NCBI GenBank assembly: GCA_009801015.1
Contig: VHZZ01000124.1
Coordinates: 286,595-310,451, forward strand
Direction: 5' to 3'
DNA length: 23,857 nt
From: Silene noctiflora
Lineage: Eukaryota > Streptophyta > Magnoliopsida > Caryophyllales > Caryophyllaceae
Part shown: positions 10,639 to 19,638 of the stretch, piece after piece
Numbering within the stretch: the stretch's first letter is position 1
Layout of the letters: each line of letters begins with the position of its first letter
Position numbers and translations under genes: made by a program
Notes under the pieces: generated by a model
What the model saw: the letters and a program-made list of their open reading frames with translations, nothing else
Told to the model about the DNA's origin: nothing
The model's database searches: none

Positions 10639-13600
10639 AATAATAAGAAGAACAACAACAACAAAAAAAAAACAATAAGAATAATAATAACAATAATAAT
10701 AATAGTTAAGTTAAATTAAATTAATTAATTAATTTAACGAATCCTGTAAGTTCAGTTCAGATCCTATAAATTCAGTTGAGTTAAGATCTCATAAGTTCAG
10801 TTCAGATCCTATAAGTTTAGTTCGGATCCAATAAGTTCAGTTCAATTCAGATCCTATAAGTTCAGAAAAGTTCAGATCTTAAGTTCAGTTCAAATCCTAT
10901 AAGTTAAGTTCAGTTAAGTTCAAATCCTATAAATTTAGTTTAATTCAGTTCAGGTCCGTTTCAGTCCAAAAGAACAAAGTTAGTATATCAGTATATCATG
11001 CACTATATGGCCCGAACATGCAGCTGCTAGAGTTAATTAACCAATAATAATGTGAATATAGTTGAGGCAAGTTGCAGCAAGTAGGAATGTAGGATGCTTT
11101 TGCTTTGCTCTTTGGCGCTAAGACAAGTTGATAACTTGATTCTCTCAAACAATTATGTACCCTATATTGGACGTAATAAGATTCCTTTGCTACCAATATT
11201 AGCGCATCTGGAAAAATCATTAAAAAAAACATGTCTTTAGTATTTGAGTTTTCTTACGGTAAATATCTATACTACTTGGTAGCACCTAAATAGTTGGAAC
11301 GAGAGTGGCATATTCATGAGTGGTATTACAAAGTAGTACTCCCTTCTATTCAACCTAATGTTCCCCTTTTTTCTAATATATGTGAGGACTGAGGAGTATT
11401 ATAATGAAAGAGGAACAAATGGCTAAATAGGAGGGAGTATTAGATTAGAGCTGTTTTTTCAAATGTAAATTTACATTTGAATTAAACTTGTTTAAAATAT
11501 GAAAAATAAAGATTTCATTCTCGAATATTAATTAGCCGATTCATAAGGGTATTGAACTTGATAATTATAATTACGCAGCCTACGTTACCTCTCTTTATCT
11601 CTGCACAAGCCACAAGACATTAATAGGCGATAGAAATGTGTAAATTCAAGTTTTTTCTTTCCTTGAATACTCCGTATATACGCTGAGGTTAAGATCGACG
11701 AATGAACACTAGGGCAGCTAATTAAGGTAGCAAATACTCCGTAGCGAGTATTTTGTGATGCATTGATAACACGTCAATGGTCCCCTATATGTATAAACTG
11801 AAGACTAATTAAAATTAAAATATTACAAAACAAAACGACCTTGGGTTGACAACGTGCATTTTGCATTATTTAAATTTTTGTATGGGAAATTTCTTCAAAT
11901 GTTTGTCTTTCTTCACTTGATTTCTGGTCTCTCTGGAGAGTCATTTTACTTAAAAAATTACTGTAAAATTAAACCGTAGAAATGTTGGACATATTCAAGT
12001 GGAGCGTAATTTATTAATGCAACAAGTGGGGTGGCCTAGCGACTTGCGACTTGCGACTTGCAGCTAATAACAACTTGCATGGATTTTTTAAGTATCAACT
12101 TGCATGTAAATTATTATTAGTGTTATCTTATTATACATCTCTCTTAAAACGAATCCGTCTTAATATTAAAACAGGTCAAATAAATATCACTTGCTTAAAT
12201 AAGATAAATCTTTTTGTTAATATCTAAGCATTTTGTATTTGTCTTATATATGAAAGTCGTATCAACTTAACCTGTCTTAAATTTAAGACGAATAATGAAC
12301 GTTTGAAATGAGAATTCGTGTATTCCACTAGTGTTATCTTACGAAATTCTTGGTACGTCACACAATTACGCAAATACGCCACATTTGTTACCAACCTACC
12401 ACCCATCTCCACACGCAAACATTTATACGTGATATTCAAGAGCGTTTTTTGAAAAAAATAAAATTCTTTATATATAATTATTACAAGAAATATTTATGGG
12501 CCAATATTTATATTTAATTACAAAAAATTTAGTATTCTTCAAATTGAATATGTTTGTCATTATTATAATGAAGTCGAAAATCAATTTTTGAAACAGTCTT
12601 CGTATTACATACGGAGTATAAAATTTTACAATAAAATTTTTTTGGCAATACTTAAAAAAACTTTTTAAGTTGGGGTTATAGCTTATTTGTAAAGCCTAAC
12701 GAATATCATACTCTCATGTAAATCGTCAAGAAATAAGATTATAATGATAATGATTTTTCTTAACTTTATATAAAAGTACATGAATTAAAATTCAAGGTAC
12801 ATAACAAAAAATACTCGGTAGTAGTTCCATTTATTAGAATAAGTTTGCTATTTCTACATGCAAGTAGCTTATTCCAAAATAAATAAAAATTTAATCTAAA
12901 TTATTCAAAAAAAAAAAAAAAATACTTGTAATAACTTAATCAATGAAAAAAAAGAGTAGTTTGTAAGATTTTTGTTTTCTAAAAGGTGGAACTCAAGGAA
13001 TTATAAAGAACTTTCAAGTACTCCGTAAAGAACAGTTCCTCATTTTAAAACCAAACAACACATACATCTAATTTTTATCCGGTGTCTATAACGTGGTTTA
13101 ATCATATATTTTTCCAACTAGGTATTGTACTAATTTTTGTTAACTACATAAATGTATTTGATTTTAGTCTTTTTAATAATAAAAGATTAAGGTTCGAAAC
13201 CCTAATCTCGGAAACAATAGTTTGGGAGTGAGGGAATGGAGAAAGGGGAAGGATTTGGAATGTTTATGAGTTGTGACTTGTGAGTTATGAGTAAAGAGAT
13301 GCACAGACAAGAATGACAATTTGGTTGGCGGGACTATCTTGGTACAATGAACCTACATAAATGGAACACAAGACTTTAAAAAAAACAACAGCGAGCTACA
13401 AGTAGTAAAATAGTATGTAATTAAAATCATATAATATTATCCACTTGATTGAGTGAGCATCTGAATGCCACTTCCTAGATCCTTGTTAATGGAGATTAAA
13501 GCACATGATTCCACTTCTCCATTCATTCTCTACTTTACTACTTGCTTCTTTCTTACTCCTTTAAGTATTTCATAATTTAATTTCAAGGTATAACAATGGT

Positions 13601-16600
13601 AAGCATTTGTGTTGTGGGAAACTCTGTTTTTTTCCTCCTTACTTCCACTTGTTTGAGTATTAGTACAAAATCAAAGCATATAACAATTACATTAAAATCG
13701 ATTTTATATCCTAACTATTCTGATTATGCCACTAGGTACTCACAAGTCACATACGAAGTAATATTTATTTTAGTTGAGACGTTTTTTCATTTCCCCTTAC
13801 ACAGATATCTTTTTTTTCTTAACCAAAGCAGATTTTTCTCTAACCTGTAATAATCACACATACTCGCTCTTCTAACCAAATGATGATTTTGGTATGATGC
13901 ATGGTTGCTTATCTCATACCTTAATTATGAGGCCAGGGTTTTCATCTCTACCCATGAGAATGGAGCAAACTCTTTGGCCAACCGAATACCTCTTCGTAAA
14001 AGCATAAACGATGAGGGCATTCTTCTCTGCGGTGGACACCTTGGTTTATACCAAATAGAAACATACTAGCTCTTCGTGTCTTACTACATATTTTTTTAGC
14101 ATGTTCTTCCCAATTAAACCCAGGTCTTTAACCACGAGCTCTAATACGAAGTACTCCGAATCTAATTAAAGACCATGTCGACCAAAATTTGACCTAATGG
14201 CATAAAACCAAAGAGAAAACACTAGGTACTCAAAAGTTGACATCCTAATAGTCTTAACCTCTAAGTCTATAAAAATACTAACCGAAGAGAAAACAGTGTA
14301 CCTGTGAACTCTAGAAATCATAAATGGTTCTAAGATTCAGTGGCAAATATCACAATAATAAGGGAAGTTTAAGAAACTTCAACTCACCCTGCAATCCTAC
14401 ATGCATGAGATTGTTATGTTATGCGGAATAGAACAAAATTGTAATTAGTGATGTTATTACGACGTACAAAATTCGAAGCTTTTAGACAAAATATTAAAAC
14501 ATTTTTTCGAGAATATCTTATGCCACTATCCATTTGACGCGGGATAAAAGTTTGGCCGTGCTAAGTTCAAATTCTAAGAATAGATGAGTATATGTTCTGT
14601 GACTAATAATCTGGAAATTGATTGATTGTCAGGGTATTGCAATTCAAAGGGAATGGAAAACTACAATAACCAGGGAGGGACATTAAGTGGGCACAATCTA
14701 TCAAGGTTGGGATCTCAAATGAGCTTTACAAAACAAGATCATCATTCCCTTTCTCAAATCCCAGAGTTAAACCAATGTAACATGCTTGAAGGCATAAGCT
14801 CCCATGATAACAACCACCACCACAAGAGAGCCTCCACATCTTCGCAACCTCGTTCATCATCTGGTTTTTCGTTGAGTTCTTGGGAGGATAGCAATGATGG
14901 CTTTAGCTTTTCTGGTCCATCCAACAAGCGTAACAAAAATATCAACGACGATTTTCTTAATGGTTTGGTTTCTATGGAATCCCAGCAGGTACTATACGTC
15001 AATTGCTCAATCAGAGTAGCTTTAACTTGCGTGATCCAAACATATGCAATAACGTACACCTGAAAATGTGGTTGTTGTTGTTGTTGTTGTTCTTGTTTAA
15101 TAGGAGATCGCATTCGAGATGACATCAATGGACAGACTGATGCAAGTCCCTCATGATTCAGTTCCCTGCAAAATTCGTGCCAAGCGTGGATTTGCCACCC
15201 ACCCTAGAAGCATTGCTGAACGGGTCAGTTCTAATTACCTTATCATTGCTTAATTCGACTTTTGAGTACCGTTTATATACTTTTATATAGTATGTTTGGA
15301 TAACATTTGACGAGAGAAGGGAAGGGAGAAATGATGAATGAAATTAAAAAGGGGAGAGCTAGATTAAAGAAGAGTCAAGAGAAATGAAACAAATGAGTTT
15401 TTCCTCTACTCTCGATTTTAATTTGACTTGGAACAACGAAAAGATTTATATCCCTTCATTTACGTCTACTATCTTTGCCAACTATATACGAAGTAAAAGA
15501 TTTTACATTCTTAGTTTTCACTTTTTAATAAGTGTATGTGATTAGATACTCTTAGGAGTTAGGATGCAAATTCGTGTCTCACATCAATGGGGTAATCATA
15601 TTTATAAGTGTTCATAAAATATGATAGTCCGAGGCATTTTGGGAAAAACTTCAAGAGTAAATCCGTGAGGACTTCGCCCAAAGCGAAGAATATCGTACTA
15701 TTATGAACAATAGACACCGACATAGGAGGGGGCAAACAAAAGGTATCTTCGCTTCCGCACAACAAATAGTATCAGAGCCCAAGGTTAAACTTGGGCCTAG
15801 GCCGGTACAACGTACAAATGGTGGTGCTTCGAGAGAGGAACAAATAGCGTTTGTGAATCACGGACGCGTGTGCTCTATGTGTCAGATTGCAAACAATCTC
15901 GATTAAGTCCATTGGTGGTATGTCGACTTGAAGATGGCGTAAACTCTAAGGCATAAAACTCCTAATTTGAGGTGGAGCCTGTCCAGGGAGATATGGATAA
16001 AAGGCAGAGGAGTTTGATATGCATGTGTAGTACAGTGCGAAGTGGGACATATGGACATGTATGACCAAGAGTATGTGAGAGCACTCACTTGACCAGGGAG
16101 TGACGTGTAGTGCAGGCTCGGTAACATGGTGTCTCAGTTAAGGGGACGTTATCAAAACTTGATGATGTTTCGAGTGCCTAGAAATTTGGGCCGGAGGGTA
16201 TGGGAAGTTCTCCATTAGAGGTTCAGGTTAAGATAATGGTCCTTGGTTTGAGAGGAGGATTGTTGGGGTACAAACTTATGTCCTCATATCGGTGGTGTAA
16301 AGATTGAAAATCATCTTTCTAAGTGTCCACCAAATATAAAAATTCGAGATCTTTTGGGAGGAACCTTAAGAGTAAATCCGTGAGGCTTTACCCAAAACAA
16401 ACAATATCGTGTGATTACGGACCGTAGACACGAGTGCAGAAGAGGCTCAACAAAAAGGATTGACGCACCCGCACAATATTCGTATCAGAGCCCAAGGTTC
16501 AAATTTAGATCTCTACTGCTTTCACATTGTCATTCAGCATTATTTAGCTTTGCTGACTATGGGTGAAAAGATGTTGGAAGTGAATATTTTTGAAAGTTAG

Positions 16601-18377
16601 TATACTTTTGAGTTTTGTGCGTTTGTTTAAGGATGGTAGCGTTGATGATGGTGGAGTTTGCTCCTATACATGTCAAGCTAATGCATGGATCCTTAAAACA
16701 AACTACGAGAGGTGATTGGGCTCCATGTGGAGTGGTTGTGGCTCTTGAAAGATAGTCGTTGGGGCTTCGTGGAGTCATCTAAGACTTTGACATAATTTTT
16801 TCTTTGAAGTTGTTGGGTTGGACCAGAGTTGGCAATGGGCTGTGCTGGGCCGGTCCGCGTGCCAGCCCATCGTGCTTTCTCCCAATTTTGGCCCGGCCCA
16901 AGTACGGATATTGGGCTTCTTGGGCCGTGCCGTGCTAGGCCCATTGACTCCAACCCCTGCTGCGGCCTGCTCAAGGCACGCCCATTTTCGTGCTTGGGTC
17001 GTGCCTGGCCCATGGGCTTTTCGTGCCTTGCATGTGGGCCGGCCCATGTGCTTTGAGTTAATTTTTTTTTCTTAACTTGTTTTCTAATTGATATATGTTT
17101 GGTACTTTTTGTTTAATAAATGACGAATAATGATTTAATTGTGAAAAAATGAATTGAATTAAGGAAGATTTTATAGAGTTTGGAAATTCTTACAAAAAAG
17201 AAAAAAAGAAAAAAAAAATCCACTTTAACAGCCATTAACGGCTAGCTTAGTAGCTTGCTCCAACAGTCCAAACTCCAATGGACATAAACAACAGCAATAA
17301 ACGACTAGTTCCAGAGACTTGCAGAGTGGCATCCATTAACGTGCCATTACTCGGGTCGTGCCGGGCTAGGCCCGCCGTGCCTGGTGCGTGGCGGACATCC
17401 TCGTGCATGGGTCGTGTCGTGCTTGGGCACGAAATTTTGAGGATTTTCGCGTCGGAACCTGTAACAAGCACGATAGTGTCGTGCCCGTGTTTCCTCAAAA
17501 TTATCACCGGGTCGTGCTTGGAATCGTGCCGTGCCGTGCCGCCGGCCGGCCCGAGGCACGGATTGCCAACTCTAGGTTGGACTTGTTAATCTAACTTTGT
17601 GTCTTTGGTGGAGGTGATTTGTGCTAGCATAACATGTTGTTTTTTTTGGTTTCGACTTGGGTTGTTTCTGCCTTGGTGTAGGCATGTTGGTGGTATTTTT
17701 CACACTCTCTTTTGTACCCAGGTGAGAAATCTGCTTTGTTTGTTCGTGGGCGTTAGTGTCCTTTTGGGCAATTTGGTACAATAGTACATTTGGCCATGAT
17801 TATGTTTTGGAGGAGGATTTGGAGTCTTGTGTGATGTTTTTGGTACACCGTTCTATTATTAGTGACATCGGGTATCTTATATATATGTATTAACGTTTGG
17901 TAGTTGTTATCCTCTTTGGAGTATTTCTACGTTTGGCCACCTTTTGGTTTGATGATATATTGATACTCGGTACGTTTGGTAGTCCTGCTACATCTCTTTG
18001 TGCATTTGGTCATGTTTGTTGCACACTTGATTCATTTGTCTTTTTTTTTTTTTTTTTGGGTTGGGTTCACGTTAGAAGGGAGTCTACTCTATTGGGGCAT
18101 GTAGTGACTTGAAAATTGATCAAGTTGAAGTTGATTTGGGTCATCTTAGACAATTTAAGTTAAGGTGGAGATTGTTAGAATTTTAGTGACATAGCAATTG
18201 TCTCCTAATAGGGTTCGACTGGCCGTATCTTCGTCTTTGTATTGGATTAGGAAGTTGTTAATTTCCTAATTGGTTTTCTGTTTAGGAAAGTTTCCTATGT
18301 TTCCTAATTAATCTAGGTCTCTTATCTTAGGGTGAAATAAATCAATATAAAGACACTTACACTAGTCTAAATTAATT

Positions 18378-18434
<57 letters not shown>

Positions 18435-19588
18435 GTATAATCCTATGAGAGTCGATATGTGAGTTTCCTTCTGAGAGAAAGATTCACTTTGTTCCGGACT
18501 TAAATTAGTTGGTGTTTTTCTGTTTTTGGAGGTCGAATGAGTTTCTTTGGATCTTGGTTGGCTTCAAGATCACTTGTCCTTCATCTAGTTGGTGAGTTCT
18601 TTGGTAGTCTCGAGATTACCAAATTTGTTGGTAGAATTGGATAGTACTTTTGGCTCTTACTGAGCACGTGTGTTACCGATCTACTATTCTACTATCATCT
18701 TCATAATAGTGAATTTGCTCTCCTTCTCGGGCGGACGTGGGGTTAACCATGTATATCTTTGTGTCAACTTTCTCTACATTCGTTATTTATTGTTCTTACC
18801 ACCTAATCAATTAATTATTGGATAACGAGACTCCTTTGTTACAACATATACAATTTCCCTCTTATTCTTTCCTATGTTGGAGAGATTACGATTTCTCTTA
18901 GATTTTTTCCCTAACCTTTTTGTTAATCAAACATAAGATCCCCTTTTTTTTAAGACCTCCCAATCCAAACAAACTCAAATTTGGTATCTGAATAATGCAC
19001 ATTGGCCTTATATTACCTTATTTCAACATTTCACTTTTGAAAAAAAGAAGGTTTCATTTACTTGAAATTAAAAACTCGAGGTTCTTGAACCGAGCCACTA
19101 AAAATCATTTGAAAGAATCATCTAAGTTAAACATAAAGTTTGTAACTAAAGTTTTAAATGTTTTTGTACCTTAATGAAAACCAAAGCTTAGAATGAAGTT
19201 GTAGTATATATGATAGATGCAAATGCATCTATTACTTATTTAAGAGAAGACATAATGGTATTCTGTAATTACTAATGTCACTCATTATTGTAAGACTGTG
19301 AATGGTTACAATCCCTTAGATTTAGCTTTTATTGTTATCGCATTAAAAAAAATGCAGTGACATTAATTAATATTCCCCTCATTTAATGTGTCTTGTATCA
19401 AAATGCTTTAACAGGAGAGAAGGACGAGGATAAGCGGAAAGCTAAAGAAGTTGCAAGACCTTGTGCCAAATATGGATAAGGTGATTATAACACTATGCCA
19501 CAATTTATTTAATGTCATTTTATCGCAGCTATTAAAAGCCACCTTTATTTTTGTTTTGGCAGAGCATGTATAGTCTAGGTTACCATAT

Positions 19589-19638
<50 letters not shown>

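Larger units (their letters stand above)
5157..14632 (+). other. Intron 1 of the bHLH128-like gene (9,476 bp)
   Basis: The boundaries are GTACGT and TTGTCAG, phase 1; the split codon becomes GGG (Gly136). A CTGTGACTAATAA segment near 14600 could supply the branch site. Most recognisable content is transposon-derived and listed separately. In 5157-6134 and 6375-6823 I see only AT-rich sequence without a feature. The same holds for 8133-9310, 11438-12131 and 12297-14632, where none of the short open frames has a recognisable domain. Confidence 0.9.
15224..19414 (+). other. Intron 3 (4,191 bp) filled with nested elements
   Basis: The boundaries are GTCAGT and TTTAACAG, phase 0. It splits the bHLH basic region between R294 and E295. 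Between about 15557 and 18846 it consists of LTR-element remains and a hAT MITE, listed separately. 15224-15556 and 18847-19414 show only AT-rich intronic sequence. Confidence 0.9.

Noticed and set aside
12039-12061. GCGACTTGC repeated three times
   Set aside because: It is a 23-base local slippage repeat with no sign of a larger array or function.
13193-13206. GGTTCGAAACC, an exact RNA polymerase III B-box match
   Set aside because: No A-box lies 30-60 bases upstream and no cloverleaf or SINE tail surrounds it, so neither a tRNA gene nor a SINE is supported.
14626-14632. ATG upstream of exon 2 as an alternative start codon
   Set aside because: It lies before the TTGTCAG acceptor inside intron 1, and the exon 1 to exon 2 join restores codon 136 exactly.
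14754-15128. 124-residue open frame on the - strand
   Set aside because: It is antisense to exons 2 and 3 of the bHLH gene with no recognisable domain; its length follows from the sense coding constraint and the TTG repeat (poly-Gln in antisense).
16557-17594. Several 60-106-residue open frames on both strands
   Set aside because: They lie in or beside the GC-rich arms of the hAT MITE, where stop codons are rare by composition, and have Pro/Arg/Gly-rich low-complexity translations.
15290-18970. TGTTTGGATAAC near 15287 and its near-complement CAATCCAAACA near 18961 as the two ends of one MITE split by the LTR elements
   Set aside because: The match covers only about 11 bases, there is no target duplication, and further arm sequence does not pair convincingly.
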